Assembly (NCBI GenBank): GCA_018340805.1
Contig: JACMZG010000008.1
Coordinates: 27,352,411 to 27,416,410, forward strand
Length of the DNA stretch: 64,000 bases
Source: Microvelia longipes
Taxonomy: Eukaryota > Arthropoda > Insecta > Hemiptera > Veliidae
Direction of reading: 5' to 3'
The notes beneath the pieces were generated by a model. The model had not been told where the DNA came from, searched no databases, and saw only the letters and a list, made by a program, of their open reading frames with translations. The position numbers and the translations under genes were made by a program. The first letter of the stretch is position 1, and each line of letters starts with the position of its first letter. This document shows positions 62,125 through 64,000 of the stretch, one piece after another.

Positions 62125-64000
62125 TTGTATTAAGAATATCTATTCTTTTATATTGCATACAAACTGTCAAAGGGGTTTTTCAAATCAAAACGGCACTTAT
62201 CTTATGACAAGATAATGGTGAAGTTATAAAGCCTGTTCTTTTTGAAAAATGTATGACACCGTCAACCTATGTTATGAAGCCATCAATATTACTTGTGGAG
62301 AGTGGGAAGGGGGTTCCCTACCTTCACCCTAGTCAACTTTTTAAAACTAGAATATTAATTCATCTCTAATATTTATCAAATTAGCGTGTAATTGTGTTTG
62401 CTGTTTAACGATTTGATTTTATGTGGCAGGTACGTTCGAATATGGTTACGAATACATGGGTTTGAATGGTCGGTTGGTAATTACACCACTTACTGACAGA
62501 ATATATCTCACCATTACTCAAGCACTTTCCATGCAACTTGGAGGGGCACCTGCCGGTAGGAATTATGCAACTATTAATAACTGTATTTTACTATTAACTT
62601 TTTTTAAGAATTCGGAGCTTAATAATTTACATATTGCAACATTTATTTTATTTAAATAATTTACAACTAGAGAATTAGATTAGGTTACTATATTGATTAA
62701 TGTTTGGTTCAGAAATAATTTATTTTAGACTACCTTTTGCTTCTGTTGTAAATATATTAGCTTGAAGCTTTGTCATCTTTTTTTTACAAATATGTCTCAA
62801 TCAATAAATGTGACATTTCGACATCAAATTTAATTTATCTTTGACCAAGTCTTTTAAGGCTTAAATTTAGATTGAATTAATACAATTGAAAGATTGATCG
62901 ATGTCTCTTTTTTATTCTTTTAAGTCCCCTTACTCAAAATTTTTGGCACCATTCTAAAATCACCATACTGTGATTGTTCCCATGTGTTTAACAATCTTAT
63001 GAAGGAGGATCAAACTACTGGAGGTTTAAAAATGTTTTTTATGAGCCTTTAAATGTTGAATATAATTGACAGAGCTTCAATGGTATTAACATTTTGAGAA
63101 TATGTACCATACATTGTGGACTTGGTGTTATCTTTTATTTTTGAACAGATAACTAGTTGTCAAAGAAGAAGTCAAGTTACCCTAACCATTTTTTTAACTC
63201 TACCCTACAAATCCATTTCCAATACCCTATTTTTTCAAATTACTAATTAGAAAAACAGTTCAGTGGCGAAGTACTATGAACTCAACCTCATTATGCAAAG
63301 ACACTACTAAAACTTAAGTACATTGCAATTTATTAATCCAGTATAAAAGGAAGGTTTGATTAATCTAATGTTGCTCAAGATTTTTGAATTATTTCCCCAG
63401 ACAGGGAAATGTTGATAAAAAAATATCTTCTAATTTCAAAAGTTGACATCAGTTGACGTGCTATTATCTTCTACTCTAAAAATGTGAAAAATAACATAAA
63501 GATAACATATTAATATTTTTCTTCAGTTATTACTTTTTTTATGAAATCTTGAACTTATTAAAGATTTTGTCTTGAAATCTTTAACCAAATTTATAGATGT
63601 TTAAAAGAGACAAAATACATGTTTGGATGACTGCATTCATCAAACAGTTTAATGCTAAACAACTAACTTCATCACCAGAGAGATGTCAATTGGAACTCAT
63701 TTCCTTATTTACCCAATAACTTCTAAATAATTTCCTCCTTATTTTTATAGGCCCAGCAGGAACTGGTAAAACTGAAACTACAAAAGATCTTGCAAAAGCA
63801 CTTGGTCTTCTTTGCGTGGTTACCAACTGTGGTGAAGGGTTAGATTTTCTAGCTTTTGGTAAAGTATTGAGTGGTTTATGTCAAGCTGGTGCGTGGGGAT
63901 GTTTTGATGAATTCAACAGAATAGATATATCTGTTTTATCTGTTATTTCAACTCAGCTACAGACTATTAGATCTGCTCTGATGATAAATGCAAAGCGTTT
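9489..64000 (+). CDS. DNAH10: Axonemal dynein heavy chain, DNAH10-like (partial gene, 9 exons)
   Basis: Nine exons join in consistent phase to about 511 codons. They encode the linker (DHC_N2 family: [69 protein letters not shown]) and the start of the first AAA+ domain ([17 protein letters not shown], Walker [10 protein letters not shown], Walker [10 protein letters not shown]). Dynein heavy chains are roughly 4,000-4,600 residues, so both the N-terminal tail and AAA1-AAA6 with the microtubule-binding stalk lie outside the window. In the family AAA1 hydrolyses ATP and the linker swings to drive ciliary or flagellar bending. Assignment to DNAH10 (inner-arm dynein I1/f) rests on recalled similarity of phrases such as FVGPFL, GGDIR(S/T)QLPEEA and WESQLRFYW; another axonemal class is possible. 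In insects such genes act in sperm tails and ciliated sensory neurons. All key residues seen are intact, so the gene appears functional. Confidence 0.9.
10161..10356 (+). CDS. DNAH10: Dynein heavy chain exon 2 in window
   Basis: Acceptor atttatttag, donor gtaatt. Encodes [15 protein letters not shown] through [15 protein letters not shown] and [11 protein letters not shown], ending FKR at phase 0. This is the most conserved linker stretch of dyneins. Confidence 0.95.
10391..10550. repeat. (TA)n microsatellite
   Basis: Long TA-dinucleotide tract with minor TG/TACA variants, inside dynein intron 2. Confidence 0.95.
10660..10790. repeat. Dispersed repeat copy, related to 60360-60470
   Basis: The stretch containing cacctgaattgtctgtttc and the following gtgtttttaa resembles catctgaattatccgtttc with gtatttttaa at 60405-60440, also in a dynein intron. 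Family unknown. Confidence 0.5.
10981..11214 (+). CDS. DNAH10: Dynein heavy chain exon 3 in window
   Basis: Acceptor acattttttag, donor gtaagt, 78 codons at phase 0/0. Encodes [31 protein letters not shown] and [17 protein letters not shown], ending HIVK. The next exon is 44.6 kb away and resumes exactly with MFDNL, the expected family continuation. Confidence 0.95.
11215..12140. other. Intronic sequence, no recognised element
   Basis: AT-rich except for a patch at about 11610-11960 with higher GC and a TATA-like gtatatatag at 11780. The patch could be a piece of an LTR or short repeat, but no terminal motif supports this. Confidence 0.4.
12150..13735 (-). mobile_element. CR1/Jockey-like LINE fragment, RT region
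   Basis: Read on the minus strand from 13735 downwards: linker motif [20 protein letters not shown], fingers motif [20 protein letters not shown] near 13400-13480, [13 protein letters not shown] and FADDTCLLF near 12950-13070, [16 protein letters not shown] near 12690 and [17 protein letters not shown] near 12530. Several frame breaks; a T-run at 13238-13250 sits in the RT motif A region. Endonuclease is absent, so the copy is 5'-truncated. No poly-A or target duplication was defined. Confidence 0.85.
12903..13379 (-). pseudogene. LINE reverse transcriptase fragment
   Basis: 158-codon frame with [19 protein letters not shown] (motif B) and [10 protein letters not shown] (motif C). The motif A stretch is disturbed by a homopolymer and frameshift. 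Belongs to the LINE at 12150-13735. Confidence 0.85.
13740..13960 (-). mobile_element. Penelope-like element RT fragment
   Basis: Minus-strand translation gives [16 protein letters not shown], then [15 protein letters not shown] and [13 protein letters not shown]. This order (RYVDD, IW, FL-LN) is characteristic of Penelope-like elements and unlike the neighbouring LINE. The catalytic YVDD is changed to YVDN and only about 70 codons survive, so it is dead. Confidence 0.75.
13960..15480. other. AT-rich intronic DNA
   Basis: I see no gene or clear transposon here. At 15087-15112 a short piece (cgagggaaccaatgaggttc) matches, inverted, the dispersed repeat at 15868-15958. Confidence 0.5.
15485..15880 (-). 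pseudogene. LINE 3' end fragment with RT zinc-binding tail
   Basis: Two overlapping minus frames encode [17 protein letters not shown], then [20 protein letters not shown] and [17 protein letters not shown]. The C-x-C...H...C spacing is the C-terminal zinc-binding domain found after RNase H in I/R1/Jockey-type LINEs. One frameshift near 15720 separates the halves. Confidence 0.75.
15865..15958. repeat. Short palindromic dispersed repeat (MITE-like)
   Basis: Begins agccaatgaggttattcctg and ends accttattggttcctctca; the ends are mutually inverted. A second copy is at 56815-56900 and a lone end at 15087-15112. Confidence 0.6.
16380..16965. repeat. 34-bp satellite array, block 1
   Basis: Tandem units of about 34 bp, built from cagttgtttgcttttacatt followed by taacacaatacaaa, roughly 14 copies, most regular from 16490 onward and degenerate at the left. 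Each unit carries the E-box-like hexamer CAGTTG. Confidence 0.9.
16960..17640 (-). pseudogene. Ty1/Copia integrase remnant
   Basis: Minus-strand translation contains VWHELLVHQ near 17520, [20 protein letters not shown] and [12 protein letters not shown] near 17360-17450, and [10 protein letters not shown] near 17040. These are the GAG-pre-integrase/H2C2 region, the first catalytic Asp region and the integrase end of Copia elements, in the right order. Stops and frameshifts break it. It abuts the satellite at its lower end. Confidence 0.8.
17714..18034. repeat. Long inverted repeat, arms about 152 bp
   Basis: Left arm 17714-17866 and right arm 17883-18034 are near-perfect reverse complements around a 16-bp spacer. 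The right arm is the immediate 3' flank of the RT fragment at 18030-18305, so the palindrome looks like a LINE 3' region joined to an inverted copy of itself. Confidence 0.9.
17936..18305 (-). pseudogene. LINE RT fragment adjoining the palindrome
   Basis: Minus frame reads [13 protein letters not shown] (decayed motif B), [23 protein letters not shown] (motif C) and [17 protein letters not shown]. The 30-residue tail below 18034 is the palindrome read through, not RT. The fragment ends at 18305, where satellite units restart. Confidence 0.8.
18305..18545. repeat. 34-bp satellite array, block 2
   Basis: About seven units of the same satellite as block 1, here with actcaatacaaacag instead of acacaatacaaacag as the common variant. 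Confidence 0.9.
18546..18668 (-). mobile_element. Short LINE 3'-end-like insertion in satellite
   Basis: Starts with a T-run followed by taaatgcctttattaaataa and ends with ctccgctataaagcttgcgc and ctgcggagag, a GC hairpin. Satellite units resume on both sides. Poly-T plus hairpin resembles the 3' end of a minus-strand LINE; family not identified. Confidence 0.45.
18669..18775. repeat. 34-bp satellite array, block 3
   Basis: About three units of the same satellite, ending near 18770. Confidence 0.85.
18775..19120. other. Partial duplicate of Copia flank
   Basis: 18938-19010 (tggtcaattggagctgttct, then aaaggtgatttattcttgaa) repeats 16966-17055, which also follows a satellite block. The rest is AT-rich with no clear reading frame. 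Confidence 0.55.
19318..19720. mobile_element. Fold-back/MITE-like element, 123-bp terminal inverted repeats
   Basis: Left arm 19318-19440 (from acaatataattgtgcgagag) and right arm 19598-19720 are reverse complements of equal length, with a 157-bp centre. The centre has its own hairpin: tgaagtacttaccagaga near 19532 pairs with tctctggtaagtacttca near 19554. No coding capacity. Confidence 0.85.
19812..21950. repeat. Tandem segmental duplication, about 0.9-kb units
   Basis: Unit 1 is about 19812-20700, unit 2 about 20701-21490 (3' part missing) and unit 3 about 21491-21950 (3' half only). Matched landmarks include taaaccctattcactgctta at 20209 against taaaaccc-type at 21110, and gcagtttgaactacttt in all three. 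Copies differ at many sites, so the duplication is not recent. No coding sequence found; a 79-codon minus frame at 21694-21933 is not convincing. Confidence 0.85.
21950..23054. other. AT-rich intronic DNA
   Basis: I see nothing recognisable in this stretch. Confidence 0.5.
23055..23165. repeat. Duplicated segment S, copy 1
   Basis: Starts tgatttagtaaagtatagat and runs to acattgagatat; matches 29112-29225 with small differences. Confidence 0.8.
23403..23537 (+). repeat. Gypsy 5' LTR
   Basis: 135 bp, TG...CA ends, identical to the 3' LTR; unusually short for Gypsy. Confidence 0.95.
23539..23556 (+). promoter_or_regulatory. Primer-binding site of Gypsy element
   Basis: TGGCGACGAGGATAATAA lies just inside the 5' LTR; TGG matches the universal CCA end of a tRNA primer. 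Which tRNA is not determined. Confidence 0.7.
23563..24903 (+). pseudogene. Gypsy Gag with nucleocapsid and protease start
   Basis: ATG at 23563 opens [19 protein letters not shown], but an in-frame TGA at 23635 interrupts codon 25; the frame is then open to 24903. Visible are a capsid-like region ([16 protein letters not shown]), two CCHC knuckles ([28 protein letters not shown] near 24565-24665) and the aspartic protease motif [11 protein letters not shown] near 24830. A run of A at 24888 marks a frameshift that cuts the protease from pol. Gag would package the element's RNA. Confidence 0.85.
24903..25760 (+). pseudogene. Gypsy protease end and reverse transcriptase
   Basis: Pieces in different frames: [14 protein letters not shown] (protease/RT junction, 25030-25080), [20 protein letters not shown] (RT, 25330-25385), [17 protein letters not shown] (25590) and ASFFDDIIY (25665), where FFDD replaces the usual Y-x-DD. 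At least three frameshifts (near 25220, 25290 and 25480) break it. Confidence 0.85.
25760..26478 (+). pseudogene. Gypsy RT thumb and RNase H
   Basis: [18 protein letters not shown] near 25910 (connection), then [18 protein letters not shown] at 26096 with the catalytic Asp, [18 protein letters not shown] at 26218 with catalytic Glu, and TLVTDHKPL at 26300. Order and residues are those of Gypsy RNase H. Frames shift near 26010 and 26200. Confidence 0.85.
26479..27130 (+). pseudogene. Gypsy integrase stub, DDE core deleted
   Basis: The frame carries [20 protein letters not shown] and [17 protein letters not shown], the C-x2-C half of the integrase HHCC finger, then [14 protein letters not shown], where family members continue into the first catalytic Asp (HIDFAGP). 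Instead it jumps to a short basic tail and stops within 70 codons, so the entire DDE catalytic core is missing. Confidence 0.8.
27169..27303 (+). repeat. Gypsy 3' LTR
   Basis: 135 bp, identical to 23403-23537 by base-by-base reading; followed by the target duplication AGTAT. Confidence 0.95.
27304..27846. other. AT-rich intronic DNA
   Basis: No feature recognised apart from the Gypsy target duplication at its start. Confidence 0.5.
27847..28898. repeat. Duplicated segment R, copy 1
   Basis: About 1.05 kb from aactgtgccctagtttttga to gtttaatgccact, matching 29391-30332. Non-coding. Landmarks shared: aaagagttgtgtaagtgtcc, cttaaacctgatgcagtttt, aactacttccc. Confidence 0.85.
28936..28985. other. 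GC-rich hairpin followed by T-run
   Basis: caagaggccgaaggcctcttg forms a 9-bp perfect stem with a 3-base loop, followed by tttttta. It lies just after segment R and stands out from AT-rich surroundings. Confidence 0.7.
29112..29225. repeat. Duplicated segment S, copy 2
   Basis: Second copy of 23055-23165, with a few substitutions and a 4-base insertion. Confidence 0.8.
29391..30332. repeat. Duplicated segment R, copy 2
   Basis: Second copy of 27847-28898, somewhat shorter through deletions. A third partial piece (about 30418-30470, catctaaatgtcaaaaattg) follows. Confidence 0.85.
30470..31480. other. Intronic DNA, no recognised element
   Basis: An 86-codon + frame at 30449-30709 ends in GC-richer sequence but matches no family I know, and its start is part of the R repeat. 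The rest is AT-rich. Confidence 0.4.
31490..32150 (-). pseudogene. LINE RT fragment
   Basis: Minus-strand reading gives [19 protein letters not shown] near 31930 (decayed GVPQGSVLGP motif B) and, further on, [19 protein letters not shown] near 31520, the usual post-RT region of CR1/Jockey-type LINEs. Several frameshifts lie between. Confidence 0.7.
32150..32800. other. Possible further LINE sequence
   Basis: Somewhat higher GC than neighbours and adjacent to LINE pieces, but I could not find a diagnostic motif. Confidence 0.3.
32803..33820 (-). repeat. Tandemly duplicated LINE C-terminal block
   Basis: Segments repeat in order: 32803-33040 matches 33590-33815 (gtatcagcttgactctggta; gggtttcatgaacccctttg), and 33118-33352 matches 33356-33595 (agaagggtgagctgttggtg; gtagatgtagagtgatgaca). 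Sequence similarity is high. Confidence 0.85.
33118..33600 (-). pseudogene. LINE C-terminal peptide, two copies
   Basis: Both copies on the minus strand encode [16 protein letters not shown] and [10 protein letters not shown], the conserved tail of many CR1/Jockey-like ORF2 proteins. Copy 2 (33303-33506) has an open 67-codon frame. Confidence 0.75.
33820..34670. other. Intronic DNA, no recognised element
   Basis: AT-rich at the left. At 34330-34360 a small hairpin (gacgcctaactagaggcgtc). A short frame [15 protein letters not shown] at 34520 ends after about 18 codons; not supported as a gene. Confidence 0.4.
34674..34860. repeat. Cluster of GC-rich mini-hairpins
   Basis: Consecutive perfect small palindromes with 3-4 base loops: gggcctatggccc, gccgctacgcggc, ggggcccc, ggccgcttgcggcc, and at 34830 cccgcgaagcggg. 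The spacing DNA is AT-rich. Confidence 0.75.
35070..35910. repeat. Dispersed repeat with internal duplicated motif
   Basis: Two similar modules: gtccgattgagctgaaaccg (35260) against gttcgatggagctaaaattg (35645), and gttatcgtccaccatacaaa (35080) against gttatcgttcgccatacgaa (35878), each near a (TA)n tract. Resembles microsatellite-linked repeats seen in arthropods, family unnamed. Confidence 0.6.
35532..35620. repeat. (TA)n microsatellite
   Basis: TA-dinucleotide tract between the two modules of the dispersed repeat. Confidence 0.95.
35910..35993. repeat. (TA)n microsatellite
   Basis: TA-dinucleotide tract directly after the gaaagggtagaaaca motif. Confidence 0.95.
35994..36568. other. Intronic DNA with a GC-richer patch
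   Basis: 36130-36440 has balanced composition and a possible TATA-like tttatatacg at 36262, but no recognisable family. It may be part of an LTR or other regulatory end of a lost element. Confidence 0.35.
37410..37995 (-). repeat. 3' UTR repeat: five CCGGTTTtAACA...CCGG modules
   Basis: Motif near ccggttttaacatattgccg followed by gg occurs at 37417, 37557, 37706, 37811 and 37966, spaced 105-155 bp, usually followed by ctaacctaaatatcacag-like sequence. Ends CCGG...CCGG are self-complementary. Confidence 0.8.
38142..38602 (-). pseudogene. LINE RNase H end and zinc-binding tail
   Basis: First frame: [20 protein letters not shown], the RNase H end motif. After a frame change near 38400: [15 protein letters not shown] and [18 protein letters not shown], the C-x2-C...H...C tail. 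Typical of I/R1/LOA/Jockey-with-RNase-H elements. RT and endonuclease are absent because of 5' truncation at 38610. Confidence 0.85.
38727..39694 (-). mobile_element. R1/LOA-type LINE, 3' part (split by BEL/Pao)
   Basis: Begins at a T-run (38727-38747, the poly-A tail) and ends at 39694, where the BEL/Pao LTR starts. Minus frames encode [19 protein letters not shown] and [20 protein letters not shown], the second half of RNase H. It continues directly at 46650 with the first half. The DNA between 38747 and 39150 is the 3' UTR. Confidence 0.85.
39153..39690 (-). pseudogene. RNase H, C-terminal half of split LINE
   Basis: [20 protein letters not shown] near 39480 is the last RNase H motif; [16 protein letters not shown] near 39640 carries the catalytic Glu region. 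Frameshifts near 39330 and 39510. Confidence 0.8.
39695..39950 (-). repeat. BEL/Pao 3' LTR
   Basis: 256 bp, + strand TGTTTTGG...AACAACA, near-identical to 46393-46649. Confidence 0.95.
40199..40627 (-). pseudogene. BEL/Pao integrase C-terminal domain (DUF5641-like)
   Basis: 142-codon frame with [35 protein letters not shown] and [19 protein letters not shown], the well-known tail of Pao polyproteins, ending at a natural-looking stop. Separated from the integrase core by a frameshift near 40650-40710. Confidence 0.9.
40712..41401 (-). pseudogene. BEL/Pao integrase
   Basis: 229-codon frame: zinc finger [20 protein letters not shown] with HSCITCYK, catalytic first Asp in CSIDFAGP, second in YCDNASNF, and Glu in [11 protein letters not shown]. 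All three DDE residues remain, though the Glu motif is slightly degraded. Confidence 0.9.
41655..42113 (-). pseudogene. BEL/Pao RNase H region
   Basis: [20 protein letters not shown] carries the catalytic Asp of Pao RNase [19 protein letters not shown] follows, a Pao signature. 41402-41655 links to integrase in broken frames. Confidence 0.9.
42411..43309 (-). pseudogene. BEL/Pao reverse transcriptase
   Basis: Frame 42794-43309 holds [33 protein letters not shown] and [14 protein letters not shown] (motif A). After a frameshift near 42900, [16 protein letters not shown] (motif C YVDD) at 42745, then WGSNN and LRKW in a third frame. Catalytic aspartates retained. Confidence 0.9.
43335..44296 (-). 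pseudogene. BEL/Pao zinc-knuckle end, protease and linker
   Basis: From the right: [15 protein letters not shown] and [13 protein letters not shown] knuckles, then [15 protein letters not shown], the aspartic protease active site, followed in another frame by [15 protein letters not shown] and [11 protein letters not shown], typical Pao protease-to-RT linker. Frameshift near 43715. Confidence 0.9.
44388..45484 (-). pseudogene. BEL/Pao Gag (DUF1759-like)
   Basis: ATG at 45484 opens [20 protein letters not shown]; a frameshift near 45390 leads to the main 324-codon frame with [20 protein letters not shown] and [17 protein letters not shown], hallmarks of Pao Gag, then an Asn/Lys-rich stretch. 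Frame lost near 44410 before the first knuckle. Confidence 0.9.
46030..46392 (-). repeat. CGGTAA-rich tandem repeats in BEL/Pao leader
   Basis: The motif cggta/cggtg occurs at least 14 times between 46034 and 46375, including a roughly 46-bp unit repeated twice (46277-46322, 46323-46368) with one visible difference. Lies between the 5' LTR and gag. Confidence 0.85.
46393..46649 (-). repeat. BEL/Pao 5' LTR
   Basis: 257 bp, near-identical to the copy at 39695-39950. Confidence 0.95.
46650..46996 (-). pseudogene. RNase H, N-terminal half of split LINE
   Basis: [20 protein letters not shown] has the first catalytic Asp; YYSLGNLAV is the last LINE sequence before the BEL/Pao insertion at 46650. 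Confidence 0.85.
47203..47600 (-). pseudogene. LINE RT, partial
   Basis: [17 protein letters not shown] (motif A) at 47540, [20 protein letters not shown] (motif B) at 47390 and [12 protein letters not shown] (motif C) at 47290. The RT fingers are missing: the sequence passes from the endonuclease end (SDHRMINF, 47650) almost directly to the palm. Confidence 0.85.
47600..48200 (-). pseudogene. LINE endonuclease, partial
   Basis: [15 protein letters not shown] and [13 protein letters not shown] are endonuclease core motifs; [14 protein letters not shown] and [10 protein letters not shown] are its end. Its N-terminus (48200-48300) is poorly preserved. Confidence 0.75.
48300..49942 (-). pseudogene. 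LINE ORF1-like region
   Basis: Several minus frames (49113-49427, 49584-49781, 49760-49942) are Ser/Lys-rich with low hydrophobicity, as in the N-terminal part of R1/LOA ORF1 proteins. I did not identify a confident zinc-knuckle set. Frameshifts separate the pieces. Confidence 0.55.
51080..51745. other. AT-rich intronic DNA
   Basis: No feature recognised. Confidence 0.5.
51745..52530. repeat. Fold-back dispersed repeat, copy 1
   Basis: gagcaaaagtttagccaaga at 51751 is inverted at 52149 (cttggctaaacttttgctta); the inverted match extends about 100 bp each side. The right end is ctttggtggacactttaaat followed by gaaacaccctgta, typical of a DNA-transposon terminus. A second copy lies at 61655-62050. 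Confidence 0.7.
53250..54002 (-). pseudogene. LINE ORF2 C-terminal part
   Basis: Overlapping frames carry [16 protein letters not shown], then [18 protein letters not shown] and [16 protein letters not shown], the usual post-RT stretch of Jockey elements. Broken near 53720 and 53490. Confidence 0.8.
54003..54389 (-). pseudogene. LINE RT palm
   Basis: 128-codon frame with motif A (FDKVW), motif B ([13 protein letters not shown]) and motif C (FADDIKLY). Tail of the frame after KTVSNSKL is out of register. Confidence 0.85.
55365..55490 (-). mobile_element. 3'-end fragment of the 36580-38610 LINE family
   Basis: Matches 36617-36730 closely (cggagggaaa; gaaagctttatcc; tgatcatccgaaggttcgtc), but with no long poly-T. 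A 3'-terminal stub of about 120 bp. Confidence 0.85.
55803..56029 (+). CDS. DNAH10: Dynein heavy chain exon 4 in window
   Basis: Acceptor tttgtttcag, donor gtacga. Begins [11 protein letters not shown] and includes [14 protein letters not shown] and [13 protein letters not shown]. Ends with AG of a split Arg codon. Confidence 0.95.
56030..57368. other. Dynein intron 4
   Basis: Contains the 56815-56900 repeat and otherwise AT-rich DNA. Confidence 0.6.
56815..56900. repeat. Short palindromic dispersed repeat, second copy
   Basis: gagccaatgacgttagtcct ... aaacctcattggttgctc; related to 15865-15958. Confidence 0.6.
57369..57468 (+). CDS. DNAH10: Dynein heavy chain exon 5 in window
   Basis: Acceptor ttttgatag, donor gtattg. 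Encodes (R)[18 protein letters not shown] and [15 protein letters not shown]; the conserved W-W-T is present. Confidence 0.95.
58217..58464. mobile_element. Internally deleted mariner element
   Basis: Terminal inverted repeats cgaggtgtgttcaaaaagta and its complement, about 31 bp, flanked by TA at 58215-58216 and 58465-58466. The interior keeps transposase scraps in two adjoining pieces on the + strand: [20 protein letters not shown] and [16 protein letters not shown], the latter the C-terminus of mariner transposase. About 1 kb is missing. Non-autonomous; sits in dynein intron 5. Confidence 0.9.
58628..58680. other. Long hairpin
   Basis: accaaaaattggtcaggcaa then gt pairs with acttgcctaaccaatttttg across a 4-base tatt loop, with one mismatch pair. 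Located in intron 5. Confidence 0.8.
58831..59330 (+). pseudogene. Unrecognised decayed coding-like sequence
   Basis: ATG at 58831 gives [19 protein letters not shown], and in shifted frames [20 protein letters not shown] and [20 protein letters not shown]. Codon texture is protein-like with one frame break and a stop. No family recognised; perhaps the N-terminal ORF of a transposon. The terminal 60-codon frame (59145-59327) is not independently supported. Confidence 0.3.
59515..59684 (+). CDS. DNAH10: Dynein heavy chain exon 6 in window
   Basis: Acceptor ttgttttag, donor gtgaga. Encodes [39 protein letters not shown] and [12 protein letters not shown]; ends with two bases of a split Gly codon. 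Confidence 0.95.
59685..61004. other. Dynein intron 6
   Basis: AT-rich, with the dispersed repeat at 60360-60560 related to 10660-10790. No gene seen. Confidence 0.5.
61005..61096 (+). CDS. DNAH10: Dynein heavy chain exon 7 in window
   Basis: Acceptor cttaatttcag, donor gtaatt. Encodes [20 protein letters not shown] and [10 protein letters not shown]; the WESQLRFYW motif immediately precedes AAA1 in dyneins. Confidence 0.95.
61359..61558. repeat. (TA)n microsatellite
   Basis: Imperfect TA tract with TAATA and TG interruptions, in dynein intron 7. Confidence 0.95.
61655..62050. repeat. Dispersed repeat, copy 2 of 51745-52530 family
   Basis: Matches 52045-52520 (ttttgactattgaatgta; gttcttggctaaacttttgc; cacctccttctttggtggac), ending gtgaaacacactgg. 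Lacks the left arm, so no fold-back here. Confidence 0.8.
62058..62123. repeat. (TA)n microsatellite
   Basis: TA-dinucleotide tract directly after the dispersed repeat end. Confidence 0.95.
62430..62555 (+). CDS. DNAH10: Dynein heavy chain exon 8 in window
   Basis: Acceptor ttatgtggcag, donor gtagga. Encodes [40 protein letters not shown]; the split Gly leads straight into the P-loop. Confidence 0.95.
62556..63750. other. Dynein intron 8
   Basis: AT-rich, no recognised element. Confidence 0.5.
63751..64000 (+). CDS. DNAH10: Dynein heavy chain exon 9 in window (AAA1 start, runs off edge)
   Basis: Acceptor atttttatag. Encodes [19 protein letters not shown] (Walker A of AAA1), [11 protein letters not shown] and [19 protein letters not shown] (Walker B with catalytic Glu). 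The exon continues beyond 64000. AAA1 is the main ATP-hydrolysing site of dynein. Confidence 0.97.

Overview
This is animal nuclear DNA, AT-rich and crowded with transposable elements, most likely from an insect or another arthropod. The mix of CR1/Jockey-like, LOA/R1-like, Penelope, Ty3/Gypsy, BEL/Pao, Copia and mariner relics fits arthropods, but the species cannot be told from the sequence.

The only host gene I can support is on the + strand: nine internal exons (9489 to the right edge) of an axonemal dynein heavy chain, closest by recalled similarity to DNAH10 (inner-arm dynein). All splice phases agree. The exons cover the linker region (DHC_N2) and the start of AAA1, with the Walker A motif GPAGTGKTE and Walker B CFDEFN. 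The gene runs off the window at both ends. Eight introns are 0.5-2 kb or very large: intron 3 is about 44.6 kb (11215-55802) and holds most of the transposons described here.

Layout: 1-2.9 kb, frameshifted LINE (+). 3.1-8.9 kb, a block of unusual composition (GC by eye near 40% against under 30% around it) with no recognisable gene, repeat or transposon. 9.5-11.2 kb, dynein exons 1-3. 12-16 kb, LINE and Penelope relics (-). 16.4-18.8 kb, a 34-bp satellite interrupted by a Copia integrase remnant and a LINE-derived long palindrome. 19.3-19.7 kb, a fold-back element with 123-bp arms. 19.8-21.95 kb, about 0.9-kb tandem duplications. 23.4-27.3 kb, a Gypsy element with identical LTRs whose integrase core is missing. 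27.8-30.5 kb, duplicated unique-looking DNA. 31.5-33.8 kb, LINE pieces (-) with tandem duplication. 34.7-36.4 kb, GC-rich hairpins, dispersed repeats and (TA)n. 36.58-38.61 kb, a 5'-truncated LINE with an 11-bp target duplication. 38.7-51 kb, an R1/LOA-type LINE (-) split inside its RNase H domain by a full-length BEL/Pao element at 39695-46649 (TSD GCTAG). 51.7-52.5 kb, a fold-back repeat. 52.7-55 kb, a Jockey-like LINE (-). 55.8-64 kb, dynein exons 4-9, with an internally deleted mariner in intron 5.

The window is therefore one giant-intron cilium/sperm-tail motor gene acting as a sink for nested transposons. No complete active transposon, CRISPR array or RNA gene was seen.
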